Positions 29,110-45,578 are shown, numbered from the stretch's first letter. The stretch: 45,855 nt of DNA from Thioalkalivibrio sp. (GCA_011389655.1 JAABTX010000012.1:1-45855); one strand, 5' to 3'. Made by a program: numbers and translations. The notes: generated from the letters alone by a model not told the origin.

Positions 29110-30390
29110 TCAGGCGGCCTGGGCCACCGGGCTCTTGCCGTGCTCAATGTAGTGTTCGAACTCGTGCCGGTAGTGCTTCAGGAAGCTGCGTACCGGCATC
29201 GCGGCCGCGTCACCCAGCGCGCAGATGGTGCGTCCCTCGATCTTTGCCGCCACGTCGTCCAGCCGTTCGAGATCCTCGGGGCGGCCGCGACCCTCGACGA
29301 TCCGGGTCAGCATGCGGTAGAGCCAGCCGGTGCCCTCGCGGCAGGGCGTGCACTGACCGCAGGACTCGGAGAAGTAGAACCGCGAGATCCGGCGCAGCAC
29401 CTGGACCATGTCGGTGCTGTCGTCCATCACGATCACCGCCCCGGAGCCGAGCATGGAGCCCGCCTTCGCGATCGAGTCGAAGTCCATGTCGGCGTCCATC
29501 ATGACCTCGCCGGGCACCACGGGCACGGAGGACCCGCCCGGGATCACCGCCTTCAGCTGCCGCCCGTCCAGCACCCCGCCCGCCATCTCGAGCAGGTCAC
29601 GGAAGGGCGTGCCCAGCGGAATCTCGAAGTTGCCGGGCTGGTTCACGTGTCCGGACACGGAGAACAGCTTCTCGCCGCCCGACTTCGGCACGCCGAGTTC
29701 TGCGAACCACTCGCCGCCGTTGCGGATGATCGCCGGGATGGAGGCCAGCGATTCCGTGTTGTTGATCGTGGTGGGCCGTCCGTAGAGGCCGAAGTTCGCC
29801 GGGAACGGCGGCTTGAAGCGCGGCTGCCCCTTCTTGCCCTCCAGGGACTCCAGCAGCGCGGTCTCCTCGCCACAGATGTAGGCGCCGGCGCCGAGCGTCG
29901 GGTAGAGCTCGAAGTCGATTCCGGAGCCGAGGATGTCCTGGCCGAGGAAACCGGCCTCATAGGCCTCCTTCAGCGCCGTCATGAAGCGGGTGTTCACCTC
30001 GTCCATGAACTCCCCGCGCATGTAGTTGTAGCCGACGGTCGCCCCGATCGCGTAGCCGGCGATGGCCATGCCCTCCACCAGCGCGTGCGGGTTGAAGCGC
30101 AGGATGTCGCGATCCTTGCAGGTGCCCGGTTCGGACTCGTCCGAGTTGCAGACGATGTACTTCTGCCCGGGCGTGTTGCGCGGCATGAAGCTCCACTTCA
30201 GCCCGGTGGGAAAGCCGGCGCCGCCGCGTCCCCGGAGGTTCGACCTCTTCACCTCCTCGATCACGTCTTCCGGCGGCATGCGTTCCCCGAAGACCTTCTT
30301 CAGGGCCTCGTAGCCGCCGACACTGAGGTAGCTCTCCAGCGACCAGGGCTCGTCGAGATGGCGCGTTGCAAAGCAGATCCGGTTGGCCAT
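29110..30390 (-). CDS. nuoF: NADH-quinone oxidoreductase subunit F (NADH and FMN site)
   Basis: A 426-residue flavoprotein that oxidises NADH. The FMN/NADH loop is [13 protein letters not shown] (54-66). Cluster N3 ligands are Cys344, 347 and 350 (SCGQCTPC) and Cys390. [14 protein letters not shown] and [16 protein letters not shown] are standard blocks. It starts 3 nt after nuoE, so the two are translationally linked. Confidence 0.97.
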   Translation of the reverse strand: MANRICFATRHLDEPWSLESYLSVGGYEALKKVFGERMPPEDVIEEVKRSNLRGRGGAGFPTGLKWSFMPRNTPGQKYIVCNSDESEPGTCKDRDILRFNPHALVEGMAIAGYAIGATVGYNYMRGEFMDEVNTRFMTALKEAYEAGFLGQDILGSGIDFELYPTLGAGAYICGEETALLESLEGKKGQPRFKPPFPANFGLYGRPTTINNTESLASIPAIIRNGGEWFAELGVPKSGGEKLFSVSGHVNQPGNFEIPLGTPFRDLLEMAGGVLDGRQLKAVIPGGSSVPVVPGEVMMDADMDFDSIAKAGSMLGSGAVIVMDDSTDMVQVLRRISRFYFSESCGQCTPCREGTGWLYRMLTRIVEGRGRPEDLERLDDVAAKIEGRTICALGDAAAMPVRSFLKHYRHEFEHYIEHGKSPVAQAA

Positions 30391-30393
30391 GGC

Positions 30394-30903
30394 TCAGGAC
30401 TCCAGCTTGGCGAGGATCTCGTCCACCCGCTCGGGCGTCAGATTCTCGTGGTACACGTGGTCGACCTGCATCATCGGCGCGCCGCAGCAGGCCGCCAGGC
30501 ACTCCTCCTCGCGCTTCAGGTAGAACCTGCCGTCGGGCGTGGACTCGCCGACCTTCACGCCCAGCTTCGTCTCGAGGTGCTCGATGATCCGGTCCGCACC
30601 GCGCAGCATGCAGGAGATGTTGTCGCAGACCGCGATGGTATGGCGGCCCACCGGCGCCAGTTCGTACATCGAGTAGAACGACGCGGCCTCGTAGACCTCC
30701 ATGGCCGGGATGCGCAGGTACTCCGCCACCGCGTCCATCATCGGGACGCTGAGGTAGCCTTCCTCGTGCTGCACCGCCCGCAGCGCCGCCAGCACCGCGG
30801 AGCGCCGCTGGTTCTCGGGATAGCGCGCCAGCCAGGTATCGATCTCCTCGCGCACGTGCTCGCTCAGCCGGGCCTGCCGGGCCTCCTTCTTCTGGGCTGA
30901 CAT
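30394..30903 (-). CDS. nuoE: NADH-quinone oxidoreductase subunit E (2Fe-2S)
   Basis: A 169-residue thioredoxin-fold subunit with the N1a cluster ligands Cys93, Cys98, Cys135 and Cys139. The start ATG at 30903 overlaps the nuoD stop by one base (TGATG). The frame remains open far upstream inside nuoD, but [10 protein letters not shown] is the only start giving a normal NuoE. Confidence 0.97.
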   Translation of the reverse strand: MSAQKKEARQARLSEHVREEIDTWLARYPENQRRSAVLAALRAVQHEEGYLSVPMMDAVAEYLRIPAMEVYEAASFYSMYELAPVGRHTIAVCDNISCMLRGADRIIEHLETKLGVKVGESTPDGRFYLKREEECLAACCGAPMMQVDHVYHENLTPERVDEILAKLES

Positions 30904-32156
30904 CAGCGGTCGACCTCCCCGAACACCAGATCCTGGGTCCCGATGATCGCGACCACGTCGGCCAGCATGTGGCCGCGAACCATCTCGTCCAGCGCCGACA
31001 TGTGCACGAACCCGGCGGCCCGGATCTTCAGCCGATACGGCTTGTTGGCACCATCCGACACCAGATAGGCCGCGAACTCGCCCTTCGGATGCTCCACCGC
31101 TGCATAGGCCTCGCCCTTCGGCAGGCAGAAGCCCTCGGTGAACAGCTTGAAGTGGTGGATCAGGGCCTCCATGTCGGCCTTCATCTCCTCGCGCCGCGGC
31201 GGGGAGACCTTGTAGTTCTCCAGCAGCACCGGGCCGGGATGGGCCCGCAGCCAGTCGATGCACTGGCGGATGATGCGGTTGGACTGGCGCATTTCCTCGA
31301 TACGCACCAGGTAGCGATCGTAGCAGTCCCCGTTCACCCCGACCGGGATGTCGAAATCGAGCCGGTCGTACACCTCGTAGGGCTGCTTCTTGCGCAGATC
31401 CCACTCCACCCCCGACCCGCGCAGCATCGGTCCGGTCAGGCCCAGCTGCTTCGCCCGTTCCGGCGTGACCACGCCGATCCCGACCGTGCGCTGCTTCCAG
31501 ATCCGGTTTTCGGTGAGCAGGGTCTCGTATTCGTCCACGCAACCCGGGAAGCGCTCGGTGAAGGACTCGATGAAGTCCAGCAGCGAACCCTCGCGGTTCG
31601 CATTCAGCGCGTCCACCTCCGCCTGGGTCTTCCAGCGCGAGGCCTGATACTTCGGCATCGACGCGGGCAGATCGCGGGCCACCCCGCCCGGACGGTAGTA
31701 GGTTGCGTGCATCCGGGCACCGCTGACCGCCTCGTAGCAGTCCATCAGGTCCTCGCGCTCCCGGAAGGCGTAGAGGAAGACCGTCATCGCGCCGATGTCC
31801 AGCGCGTGCGCGCCCAGCCACAGCAGGTGGTTCAGGATCCGGGTGATCTCGTCGAACAGCACCCGGATGTACTGGGCGCGCAGCGGCGGCTCGATCTGCA
31901 GCAGCTTCTCCATCGCGAGCACGTAGCCGTGCTCGTTGCACATCATGGAGACGTAGTCCAGCCGGTCCATGTAGCCGATGGACTGATTGTACGGCTTGGT
32001 CTCGGCGAGCTTCTCGGTGCCGCGGTGCAGCAGTCCGATGTGGGGATCCGCGCGCTGCACGACCTCGCCGTCCATCTCCAGCACCAGCCGCAGGACGCCG
32101 TGCGCCGACGGATGCTGCGGGCCGAAATTCAGGGTGAAGTTGCGGATCTCAGGCAT
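30903..32156 (-). CDS. nuoD: NADH-quinone oxidoreductase subunit D
   Basis: A 417-residue subunit related to the hydrogenase large chain, forming the quinone head-group site with Nuo[14 protein letters not shown] at 11-23 includes the expected histidines 15 and 19, and the C-terminus ends with [12 protein letters not shown]. It is encoded separately from nuoC and overlaps it by 8 nt. Confidence 0.97.
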   Translation of the reverse strand: MPEIRNFTLNFGPQHPSAHGVLRLVLEMDGEVVQRADPHIGLLHRGTEKLAETKPYNQSIGYMDRLDYVSMMCNEHGYVLAMEKLLQIEPPLRAQYIRVLFDEITRILNHLLWLGAHALDIGAMTVFLYAFREREDLMDCYEAVSGARMHATYYRPGGVARDLPASMPKYQASRWKTQAEVDALNANREGSLLDFIESFTERFPGCVDEYETLLTENRIWKQRTVGIGVVTPERAKQLGLTGPMLRGSGVEWDLRKKQPYEVYDRLDFDIPVGVNGDCYDRYLVRIEEMRQSNRIIRQCIDWLRAHPGPVLLENYKVSPPRREEMKADMEALIHHFKLFTEGFCLPKGEAYAAVEHPKGEFAAYLVSDGANKPYRLKIRAAGFVHMSALDEMVRGHMLADVVAIIGTQDLVFGEVDR

Positions 32157-32871
32157 TGTTTTCCTCTCCGGCCGATTCGCCCTCGAGGTAGCGGTGGTCG
32201 TCGCGGATCACCTTGGGCACCAGCACCCGGGGCTCGATCGACACCGGCTGGTAGATCACGCGCTGCTGCTCCGGGTCGTAGCGCATCTCGACGTGGCCGA
32301 TCAGCGGGAAGTCCTTGCGGAAGGGATGCCCGACGAATCCGTAATCGGTGAGGATCCGGCGCAGGTCGGGGTGTCCGGTGAACAGGATGCCGAACAGGTC
32401 GAAGGCCTCGCGCTCGAACCAGTTGGCGCTCGCCCAGACCTCGGTGAGCGACTCGATCTCGGGGAACTCGTCGTCCGGCAGCCAGGCCCGCACGCGCAGG
32501 CGCCGGTTGTGCGCGATGGAGAGCAGATGCAGCACCACCGCGAAGCGCGGCTCCTCCCGGTTTCCTTCACCGGGCGCGTCGTCAAAGGTGAAACGCCCGG
32601 AGGTCGCGGCCGTGACTCCGCGCCCGAAGCCCTGCGTGGAGGCCGCATCGGTGGACCACTCGGTCAGGCCGTACCCGAGGTAGTCGACGCCGCACAGGTC
32701 CACCAGCATGTCGAAGCCGAGCTCCGGGTGGTCGCGCAGCCGCTCCGCCACGGCCTTCCATTCGGCGGCGGGGACCTCGACGGTCGCCTCGCCAAGGTCC
32801 AGGCTCAGCGACTGCAGGTGCTCGGCGAGCTCGGCCTGCAGGATGTCGACCCAGTTCTTGCTCTCGGACAT
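32149..32871 (-). CDS. nuoC: NADH-quinone oxidoreductase subunit C
   Basis: A 240-residue peripheral-arm subunit (30-kDa subunit homologue). Diagnostic block: [40 protein letters not shown], seen in pieces around 150-190. The central part (about 75-105) is longer than in many NuoC proteins. It starts 17 nt after nuoB. Confidence 0.96.
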   Translation of the reverse strand: MSESKNWVDILQAELAEHLQSLSLDLGEATVEVPAAEWKAVAERLRDHPELGFDMLVDLCGVDYLGYGLTEWSTDAASTQGFGRGVTAATSGRFTFDDAPGEGNREEPRFAVVLHLLSIAHNRRLRVRAWLPDDEFPEIESLTEVWASANWFEREAFDLFGILFTGHPDLRRILTDYGFVGHPFRKDFPLIGHVEMRYDPEQQRVIYQPVSIEPRVLVPKVIRDDHRYLEGESAGEENNA

Positions 32872-32888
32872 CGGTTACCCCGGACGAA

Positions 32889-33365
32889 TCAGCGTGCGAT
32901 GGTGTTGGTGCGGCGGATCTTGTTCTGCAGCTGCAGGATCCCGTAGAGGAGCGCCTCGGCGGTGGGCGGACAGCCCGGCACATAGACGTCGACGGGCACG
33001 ATCCGGTCGCAGCCGCGCACCACGGCGTAGGAGTAGTGGTAGTACCCGCCGCCGTTGGCGCAGGAGCCCATCGAGATCACCCAGCGGGGCTCGGCCATCT
33101 GGTCGTAGACCTTGCGCAGGGCCGGCGCCATCTTGTTGACCAGGGTTCCGGCGACGATCATCACGTCGGACTGGCGCGGACTCGGCCGGAAGACGATGCC
33201 GAAGCGGTCCAGGTCGTAGCGTGCGGCACCGGCGTGCATCATCTCCACCGCGCAGCAGGCAAGCCCGAAGGTCATCGGCCACATCGAGCCGGTACGGGCC
33301 CAGTTGATCAGCTTGTCGGCGGAAGTGGTGACGAAGCCTTTTTCCAGAACGCCTTCTATTCCCAT
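32889..33365 (-). CDS. nuoB: NADH-quinone oxidoreductase subunit B (cluster N2)
   Basis: A 158-residue subunit bearing the terminal 4Fe-4S cluster N2. Ligands are the tandem Cys37-Cys38 (GLACCAVEM), Cys102 ([10 protein letters not shown]) and Cys132 ([10 protein letters not shown]). The ATG at 33365, reading [14 protein letters not shown], is the usual family start and follows AAGGGGG; the nuoA stop lies inside it, giving a 10-nt overlap. An upstream ATG at 33386 would add seven residues. Confidence 0.97.
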   Translation of the reverse strand: MGIEGVLEKGFVTTSADKLINWARTGSMWPMTFGLACCAVEMMHAGAARYDLDRFGIVFRPSPRQSDVMIVAGTLVNKMAPALRKVYDQMAEPRWVISMGSCANGGGYYHYSYAVVRGCDRIVPVDVYVPGCPPTAEALLYGILQLQNKIRRTNTIAR

Positions 33366-33712
33366 TCCAGGGCCCCCTTCTTCCACTCGTAGATGAACCC
33401 GATCACGAGGATGGCGAGAAACACCGCCATGGCCAGCAGCCCGAACACGCCGATGTCACCGAGGGCAACGGCCCACGGAAACAGGAAGGCGATCTCGAGA
33501 TCGAAGATGATGAACAGGATCGCGACGAGATAGAAACGCACGTCGAATTTCACGCGGGAGTCTTCGAAGGCCTCGAAGCCGCACTCGTAGGGGGAATTCT
33601 TTTCGGCATCGGGCTTGCTGGGTCCGACGACCATGCCCAGGGCCAGGGGCACGAGACCGGCGACGGCCCCGACGACCAGGAAAATCAGTATCGGCAGATA
33701 GCCTTCCAGCAT
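33356..33712 (-). CDS. nuoA: NADH-quinone oxidoreductase subunit A
   Basis: A 118-residue, three-helix membrane subunit. The loop [35 protein letters not shown] contains the conserved Cys and acidic residues near the quinone site. It is the first gene of the operon, with GGGAG seven bases before the ATG. Overlaps nuoB. Confidence 0.97.
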   Translation of the reverse strand: MLEGYLPILIFLVVGAVAGLVPLALGMVVGPSKPDAEKNSPYECGFEAFEDSRVKFDVRFYLVAILFIIFDLEIAFLFPWAVALGDIGVFGLLAMAVFLAILVIGFIYEWKKGALEWE

Positions 33713-33723
33713 GTTCGTCTCCC

Positions 33724-33749
33724 GAACGCCGCCAGAGGTTGGCGGGTTC
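33724..33749 (-). promoter_or_regulatory. Hairpin in the nuo leader next to the nuoA ribosome binding site
   Basis: Minus-strand GAAC, CGCCA, loop of five, TGGCG, GTTC form a bulged stem whose 3' end abuts the GGGAG ribosome binding site of nuoA. It could affect translation of the first cistron. Structure is predicted by eye. Confidence 0.35.
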
Positions 33750-33854
33750 CTGGTGCCGGCCGCGCAGACGGCGCGGCGGGCGAATCCCGTGTGCTGGGCG
33801 AGATCTGGTGCAACAGGCGGGATGCCGCGGCGCCCTCGCTCTCATCGGGCTGGC

Positions 33855-33884
33855 AGTCTAGGTGAAGCCTGAAAACGGTGTCAA
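33855..33884 (-). promoter_or_regulatory. Promoter of the nuo operon
   Basis: Minus-strand TTGACA (33884-33879), an 18-nt spacer, TAGACT (33860-33855). The -35 is a perfect consensus and the -10 matches four of six bases. An AT-rich tract (about 33885-33935), rare in this genome, lies upstream and could act as an UP element. The predicted leader is about 136 nt. Confidence 0.78.
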
Positions 33885-33970
33885 GTTCTCTTGTTATTCT
33901 AAATTACTGATATAGCGAAACAATTTTCTTCAATAGCGGGGCGCTGCGAGGATACGCAGGGTCTGAGGTA

Positions 33971-34055
33971 TGGTGCAGATGGTGGGACTCGAACCCACAC
34001 GGCTTTCGCCACTACCCCCTCAAGATAGCGTGTCTACCAATTCCACCACATCTGC
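33971..34055 (-). tRNA. tRNA-Leu (GAG), CCA encoded
   Basis: An 85-nt type II tRNA with a long variable arm (GTGGCGAAAGCC). The acceptor stem GCAGATG/CATCTGC is fully paired and the anticodon loop TTGAGGG gives GAG, reading CUC and CUU. The position after secG matches leuU in E. coli. It lies 65 nt after the secG stop with no obvious own promoter, so it may be processed from the secG transcript. Confidence 0.95.
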
Positions 34056-34120
34056 GAACACGGTCTGCGGACCGCTCCGGTCTGGAGCCCGGCCCGCGCC
34101 GGAAGGCGGCGGTCCGCCAC

Positions 34121-34489
34121 CTACTGCGGCACGTCGTCCGGCCGGCCCGGCATCGGCTCGTCGGTCGGAATCTGATCCATCGGGATGGCGTCGTCGCGCA
34201 CCTCTTCCTGACGCTCCTCCTCCTGCATCTGATCGATCAGACTGCGCGCCTCGGGCTCCGTTGCGGCCAGATAGGCGAGCGACAGGCTGTTCAGAAAGAA
34301 TACCACTGCGAGGATCGCCGTGCCGCGGCTCAGAAAGTTCGCGGAGCCGCGTGCGCCGAACACGGTCGCCGAGGCGCCGCTGCCAAAGGCCGCGCCGGCA
34401 TCGGCGCCCTTGCCGTGCTGCATCAGGATCAGCGCGATCAGCGTGACCGCCACCACGACCTGAATGACCAGCAGGATGCCGTACAGCAT
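34121..34489 (-). CDS. secG: Protein translocase subunit SecG
   Basis: A 122-residue inner-membrane protein with two transmembrane segments (about 2-22 and 55-76) and the family loop [25 protein letters not shown] in between. It supports SecYEG export. The tail after residue 80 is acidic and disordered. It starts 2 nt after tpiA. Confidence 0.96.
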   Translation of the reverse strand: MLYGILLVIQVVVAVTLIALILMQHGKGADAGAAFGSGASATVFGARGSANFLSRGTAILAVVFFLNSLSLAYLAATEPEARSLIDQMQEEERQEEVRDDAIPMDQIPTDEPMPGRPDDVPQ

Positions 34490-34491
34490 CC

Positions 34492-35262
34492 CTAGCCCCG
34501 CGCCCGGGCCGCGACGGCCGCGTTCACGATGCCGGCAAAGGCATCGGCGTCCAGCGAGGCGCCGCCGATGAGTCCGCCGTCGATGTCGGGCAGCGCGAGC
34601 AGCCCGGCCGCGTTGTCCGCCTTCATGCTGCCCCCGTAGAGGATGCGCAGACCCTCGGCAACGGCCGGGTCGCGCCCTGCCACCCGGGAGCGGATGAACG
34701 CGTGCACCTCGGCCGCCTGTTCGGGGGTCGCGGTCCGGCCGGTGCCAATGGCCCAGACCGGCTCGTAGGCCACGACGGCCCGGTCGAAGGCCGCGACGCC
34801 GGCCGCGTCCAGCACCGCGTCCAGCTGTTCCGACACCACCGTCTCGGTGCGCCCCGCCTCGCGGTCCGCCAGCTGCTCGCCGACGCAGAGGATCGGCACC
34901 AGCCCGGCCGCCTGCGCGGCAGCGAACTTGCGGGCGACCCAGGCGCTGTCCTCGTGCTGACGCGCGCGGCGCTCCGAGTGCCCGACGATCACGTACTCGC
35001 AGCCAACCTCCTTCAGCATCCCGGCGGCGACCTCGCCGGTGAAGGCGCCGGACTCCTCATCCGAGCAGTCCTGGCCGCCCACGGCGATCGGGCTGTGCTC
35101 GAGCTGCGCCACGGCGTCCCGGAGATACACCGCTGGGGGACACACCGCCACCGCCACCGCATCGCTGCCCTGCACCGCATCGTCCAGCGCGGTGAGAAGC
35201 GCGCGGTTCGCCGCCAGCGAACCGTTCATCTTCCAGTTTCCTGCGACCAGGGCCTTGCGCAT
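34492..35262 (-). CDS. tpiA: Triose-phosphate isomerase
   Basis: A 256-residue TIM barrel that interconverts dihydroxyacetone phosphate and glyceraldehyde 3-phosphate. Catalytic residues are Asn9 and Lys11 (AGNWKMNG), His95 (VIVGHSERR) and Glu167 ([11 protein letters not shown]), with the phosphate loop [10 protein letters not shown]. Its placement between glmM and secG is common in gammaproteobacteria outside the enterics. Confidence 0.97.
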   Translation of the reverse strand: MRKALVAGNWKMNGSLAANRALLTALDDAVQGSDAVAVAVCPPAVYLRDAVAQLEHSPIAVGGQDCSDEESGAFTGEVAAGMLKEVGCEYVIVGHSERRARQHEDSAWVARKFAAAQAAGLVPILCVGEQLADREAGRTETVVSEQLDAVLDAAGVAAFDRAVVAYEPVWAIGTGRTATPEQAAEVHAFIRSRVAGRDPAVAEGLRILYGGSMKADNAAGLLALPDIDGGLIGGASLDADAFAGIVNAAVAARARG

Positions 35263-35301
35263 CTCAGCAACCTAGGGAAGTCCTCGACAAGGCGCGCGAT
35301 G

Positions 35302-36672
35302 TTACCGATGCGCCGGGTGCAAATCAACCGGACCGGACGCCAGACCTTCACGGATCGCGTCCGCGATCCGCTGGGCCGCCGCCTCGATCCGCTCGGCGTC
35401 GGTGCCCTCGACCATCACCCGGACCAGGGGCTCGGTCCCGGAGGGCCGCAGCAGTACGCGGCCGTCCCGGGCCAGCTCGGCGGAGACCTGCTGCACCGCG
35501 GCCTGCACGACCGGCGCCTCGAGCACCGATGCCGCCTGCCCGCTCACCGGCACGTTGACCAGGACCTGGGGGTACTTGTGCACCACCTTGCGCAGCTCGG
35601 ACAGCGGCCGTCCGGTGCGCTGCATCAGATGGGCCACACGCAGCGCGGCGACGGTGCCGTCTCCGGTGGTGGTGTGGGTCAGGCAGACGATGTGCCCCGA
35701 TCCCTCTCCGCCGAGATGCCATCCGTTGCGGCGCAGTTCATCGAGCACGTAGCGGTCCCCGACGCGGGCGCGCACGAAGGGAATCCCGGCATCTCCCAGG
35801 GCCAGCTCCAGGCCGAGGTTGCTCATCTGGGTACCGACCACGCCGCCCCTGAAATTCCCCTCCGCCTGGTCGGACAGCGCCAGGATCCCGAGGGTCTCGT
35901 CGCCATCGACGATCTCCCCCGTCTCGTCGACCAGGATCACCCGGTCGCCGTCCCCGTCCAGCGCAATGCCCAGGTTCGCGCCGGTGGCCAGCACCCGCAG
36001 CCGCAGCTGCTCCGGGTACAGGGCGCCGCGGTCGTCGTTGATGTTGTAGCCGTCCGGGCGGGCGCCGATGGTCTCCACCTCGGCACCCAGTTCGTCGAAG
36101 ACCTGCGGGGTCACGTTGTAGGTCGCCCCGTGCGCACAGTCGACCACCATGCGCAGGCCCCGGAGCTCCGAGCGCGCGGGTATCGCGCTCTTGCAGAACT
36201 CGATGTAGCGCCCGGCCGCGTCGGCAATCCGGACCGCCTTGCCCAGCCGTTGCGGGTCGAGGGCGCCGGCGGGCTGGTCCAGCCGATCCTCGATCGCCTG
36301 TTCCAGCTCGTCCGGCAGCTTGTCGCCCCCGGGGGTGAAGAACTTGAAGCCGTTGTCCTGGTACGGGTTGTGCGAGGCGCTGATCACCACCCCGGCGGAG
36401 GCCCGGAAGGTGCGCGTCAGGTAGGCCACCGCCGGGGTCGGCATCGGGCCGAGCAGCGCCACGTCGGCCCCGGCAGCGGACAGGCCCGCCTCCAGCGCCG
36501 ACTCGAACATGTAGCCGGACACCCGGGTGTCCTTGCCCACCAGCACCGGCCCCTCGCTGTGTCGGCCCAGGACCTCGCCCACCGCCTGTCCCAGGCGCAG
36601 CGCGAAGTCCGGCGTCATCGGCCACTCGCCGGTCCGCCCACGAATTCCGTCGGTTCCGAAATACCTCCCCAC
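35302..36672 (-). CDS. glmM: Phosphoglucosamine mutase
   Basis: A 456-residue enzyme converting glucosamine 6-phosphate to glucosamine 1-phosphate for peptidoglycan and lipopolysaccharide. The phosphoserine is Ser100 in [13 protein letters not shown], the metal loop is DGDGDR, and the C-terminal phosphate site is [15 protein letters not shown]. It starts 3 nt after folP. Confidence 0.97.
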   Translation of the reverse strand: MGRYFGTDGIRGRTGEWPMTPDFALRLGQAVGEVLGRHSEGPVLVGKDTRVSGYMFESALEAGLSAAGADVALLGPMPTPAVAYLTRTFRASAGVVISASHNPYQDNGFKFFTPGGDKLPDELEQAIEDRLDQPAGALDPQRLGKAVRIADAAGRYIEFCKSAIPARSELRGLRMVVDCAHGATYNVTPQVFDELGAEVETIGARPDGYNINDDRGALYPEQLRLRVLATGANLGIALDGDGDRVILVDETGEIVDGDETLGILALSDQAEGNFRGGVVGTQMSNLGLELALGDAGIPFVRARVGDRYVLDELRRNGWHLGGEGSGHIVCLTHTTTGDGTVAALRVAHLMQRTGRPLSELRKVVHKYPQVLVNVPVSGQAASVLEAPVVQAAVQQVSAELARDGRVLLRPSGTEPLVRVMVEGTDAERIEAAAQRIADAIREGLASGPVDLHPAHR

Positions 36673-36675
36673 CCT

Positions 36676-37533
36676 TCACACCTCCCCTTGCTGTTTCGGT
36701 TCCAGCGCATGCTGGATCATCAGCGCGTCCACCGTTTCGCGCACGTCATGGACGCGCAGGATGCGGGCGCCGGCGCGTGCCGCCAGCACCGCCGCGGTCA
36801 CGCTCCCCGCCAGCCGCTCCGTGACGGGCCGGCCCCCGAGCAGCGCTCCGATCATCGACTTCCGGGAGACCCCGACGAGCAGCGGATACCCGAGCGCCGC
36901 AAGCGCGGGCAGGGACCGGAACAGCGCCAGGTTGTGCTCCAGCGCCTTGCCGAAACCGAAGCCGGGGTCGAGCACGATCCGCTCGCGGGCGACGCCCCCG
37001 GAGACCAGCGCCTGCGCCTGCCCGACCAGGAAGTCCGCCACCTCGGCGACCACGTCGGCGTAGTGCGGCCGCTCCTGCATGGAACGCGGCTGGCCCTGCA
37101 TGTGCATCACGCAGACGGCCGCGGTACCCGACGCCACCACCTCCATCGCCCCCGGGGCGCGCAGGCCGTTCACGTCGTTGATCATCCCGGCGCCCGCATC
37201 CAGCGCGGCCTGCATCACGGCCGGCTTGCTGGTGTCGATCGAAAGCACCACGTCCAGCTCCCGGCGCAGCCGCTCCAGCACCGGAATCACGCGGTCCAGC
37301 TCTTCCTGCAGCGGCACCGGCCCGGCACCGGGACGCGTGGACTCGCCGCCGACGTCGATGATGCCCGCACCTGACGCGACCATCCCGCGGGCATGCGCGA
37401 GCGCCGACTCCATCCCGGCATGGCGGCCGCCATCGGAGAAGGAATCCGGGGTGACGTTCAGCACCCCCATCACCACGGGCCGCTCAAGCGGCAACGGATG
37501 CCCGGCGCAGTCGAGCACGGGTTCTTCACTCAT
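36676..37533 (-). CDS. folP: Dihydropteroate synthase
   Basis: A 285-residue TIM barrel in folate synthesis, joining p-aminobenzoate to the pterin pyrophosphate. Present are MGVLNVTPDSFSDGG (22-36), IDVGGESTRPG, DPGFGFGK and GVSRKSMIG. The start lies 21 nt after the end of a strong terminator-like structure, so its promoter probably lies upstream within ftsH or transcription reads through. Confidence 0.96.
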   Translation of the reverse strand: MSEEPVLDCAGHPLPLERPVVMGVLNVTPDSFSDGGRHAGMESALAHARGMVASGAGIIDVGGESTRPGAGPVPLQEELDRVIPVLERLRRELDVVLSIDTSKPAVMQAALDAGAGMINDVNGLRAPGAMEVVASGTAAVCVMHMQGQPRSMQERPHYADVVAEVADFLVGQAQALVSGGVARERIVLDPGFGFGKALEHNLALFRSLPALAALGYPLLVGVSRKSMIGALLGGRPVTERLAGSVTAAVLAARAGARILRVHDVRETVDALMIQHALEPKQQGEV

Positions 37534-37554
37534 CCCGGAATGGTAATCGAATCC

Positions 37555-37594
37555 ACAACGAAAAGGGCCACCCGGATCGAGACCCGGATGGCCC
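37555..37594 (-). terminator. Intrinsic terminator between ftsH and folP
   Basis: Minus-strand GGGCCATCCGGGT (37594-37582), loop CTCG, ATCCGGGTGGCCC (37577-37565) form a 13-bp stem (two G-T pairs) followed by TTTTCGTT. It lies 26 nt after the ftsH stop. Only 21 nt remain before folP, so it likely sets a lower level of folP-glmM expression. Confidence 0.8.
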
Positions 37595-37620
37595 TGGCGG
37601 CCCCGTCGGCCGGATGCGGC

Positions 37621-39555
<1,935 letters not shown>

Positions 39556-39594
39556 AACGCCACCTCGAAATTCTTCGGTTCGTCAAATCGAACG

Positions 39595-40221
39595 TTACAC
39601 ATCCCGGAGCCCCCGCGCCAATACATACACTTCCCGTGACCGCGGCCGCGACGCCTCCGGTTTGCGGATCGAGACCCGGTGGAACCGACGCCGCAGTTCG
39701 CGCAGAAAATCGTCGGAGCCCTGTCCCTGGAACACTTTGACGAGAAAAGCACCATTCGGTTTCAAAATCCCGCCTGCCAGGTCCAGTGCCAGTTCCGCAA
39801 GATATATCGCCCGGGGCTGATCGACCGCGTCTACACCAGAGAGGTTGGGGGCAATGTCGGACAGCACAAGATCGGCGGGCCCGTCGCCGAGTGCATCCAG
39901 GATCCGGCGCAGCACCGCCTCCTCGCGAAAGTCTCCGGGCACGATCTCGACCCCGGGAATCGGGTCCATGGCCAGCAGGTCGGAACTCACGACCCGGCCC
40001 GACGGCCCCACCCGGTCGGCCGCATACTGACTCCACCCCCCGGGTGCCGCCCCGAGGTCCACCACCCTCAGCCCGGGCCGCAGGAGCTGGTCGCGCCGAT
40101 CGATCTCCGCCAGCTTGTAGACTGCGCGCGAGCGGTAGCCCTCCTGTCGGGCACGTGTGACGAACGCGTCGTCGAAGTGTTCCTTCAGCCAGCGCTGACT
40201 GGATTTGCTGCGTTTGGCCAC
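39595..40221 (-). CDS. rlmE: 23S rRNA (uridine-2'-O-)-methyltransferase RlmE
   Basis: A 208-residue enzyme methylating U2552 of 23S rRNA. The SAM site is [15 protein letters not shown]. The catalytic K-D-K-E set is seen in [24 protein letters not shown] and [10 protein letters not shown]. The start is GTG at 40221 (GTGGCCAAACGC), giving the usual length. It diverges from yhbY across an 82-nt spacer. Confidence 0.96.
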   Translation of the reverse strand: MAKRSKSSQRWLKEHFDDAFVTRARQEGYRSRAVYKLAEIDRRDQLLRPGLRVVDLGAAPGGWSQYAADRVGPSGRVVSSDLLAMDPIPGVEIVPGDFREEAVLRRILDALGDGPADLVLSDIAPNLSGVDAVDQPRAIYLAELALDLAGGILKPNGAFLVKVFQGQGSDDFLRELRRRFHRVSIRKPEASRPRSREVYVLARGLRDV

Positions 40222-40269
40222 CCCGCATCCCCTCCGCACGGGCTTTGCGGGCCCGCCCCCTGGCCGTGC

Positions 40270-40275
40270 TAGACT
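40270..40275 (+). promoter_or_regulatory. Candidate -10 element of yhbY
   Basis: TAGACT lies 28 nt before the GTG start, with a TTTGCG/TTGCGG-like -35 about 19-20 nt upstream. The inferred transcript would have a leader of about 20 nt. The match is moderate, but the compact divergent spacer supports a promoter here. Confidence 0.4.
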
Positions 40276-40303
40276 CGAGTCTTTGATCGGCGGTAGACCG
40301 TAC

Positions 40304-40615
40304 GTGGATCTGAACGAGCCGCAGCGTCGGCTGCTTCGCAGCCTCGCGCACCCGCGCAAGCCCATCGTGAGCATCGGCCGCAACGGCCTGACCGAACCAG
40401 TCCTTTCCGAACTGGAGCGCGCACTTGACCACCACGAGCTGGTAAAGGTCAAGATCGGCGTCGCCGACCGTGCGGTCCGCGCCGAGATCATCGACGCGAT
40501 CTGCGAACACACGGGTGCGCTGCTGGTCCAGCGCGTCGGATTCATCGCCACCGTGTTCCGGCGCAACCGGGAGAGGCCGGTGATCTCGCTGACGGGGAGT
40601 CCGCCGCTCAGCTGA
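40304..40615 (+). CDS. yhbY: Ribosome assembly RNA-binding protein YhbY (CRM domain)
   Basis: A 103-residue CRM-domain protein linked to 50S subunit assembly. It aligns with E. coli Yhb[43 protein letters not shown] and VKVKIGV. The start is taken as GTG at 40304, preceded by a weak GGTAG; an open frame runs back to 40205 without family support. Only complete plus-strand gene in the window; its 3' end overlaps greA by 8 nt tail to tail. Confidence 0.92.
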   Translation: MDLNEPQRRLLRSLAHPRKPIVSIGRNGLTEPVLSELERALDHHELVKVKIGVADRAVRAEIIDAICEHTGALLVQRVGFIATVFRRNRERPVISLTGSPPLS

Positions 40616-41086
40616 CGTAGCGGACGGCGACGATCTCGTACTCGATATTGCCGCCCGGGGCCTGCACCGTGACGATGTCGCCCTCCTCCTTTCCGATCAG
40701 CGCACGGGCGATCGGCGAACTGACCGAGATCATGCCGAGCTTGATGTCGGCCTCGTCGTCCCCGACGATCTGATAGGTGAGCGGCCTTCCGCTCTCCGTC
40801 TCCTCGAGGTCGACGGTCGCCCCGAACACCACCTTGCCGGTCGGCGGCAGCGTGGCGACATCGACGATCTGCGCGTTGGCCAGCTTGCCCTCGATCTCCC
40901 GGATCCGTCCCTCGATGAAGCTCTGCTGCTCCCGCGCCGCGTGATACTCGGCGTTCTCCTTCAGGTCGCCGTGCGCCCGCGCCTCGGCGATCGCGCTGAC
41001 CACGCGCGGCCGGTCCTCGCCCTTCAGCCGTCGCAGTTCCTCCTTCAGCTTCTCGGCGCCCGAGACGGTCAGCGGGGTCTTGGCCA

Positions 41087-41087
<1 letters not shown>
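40608..41087 (-). CDS. greA: Transcript cleavage factor GreA
   Basis: A 159-residue factor that rescues backtracked RNA polymerase. The N-terminal coiled coil (about 1-75) has the acidic tip [12 protein letters not shown] with Asp41 and Glu44; the C-terminal domain (about 80-159) is FKBP-like with [14 protein letters not shown]. The ATG overlaps the carB stop by one base, so it is coupled to carAB. Confidence 0.97.
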
Positions 41088-44326
<3,239 letters not shown>

Positions 44327-44374
44327 GGGGAGGGGGCTCCGGAATCGGATTCGTATGCGACGGGAGGCGGCGGT

Positions 44375-45508
<1,134 letters not shown>

Positions 45509-45578
45509 GGCGACCTCCGGGGTGTTGGCTTGCGCGCGGCTCACCGCTGCATGCAGAGGCGAGCGGATGGGTACTCGG

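Noticed and set aside
30904-31941. Upstream extension of the nuoE frame into nuoD
   Set aside because: nuoD is unambiguous in its own frame and the ATG at 30903 gives a normal-length NuoE.
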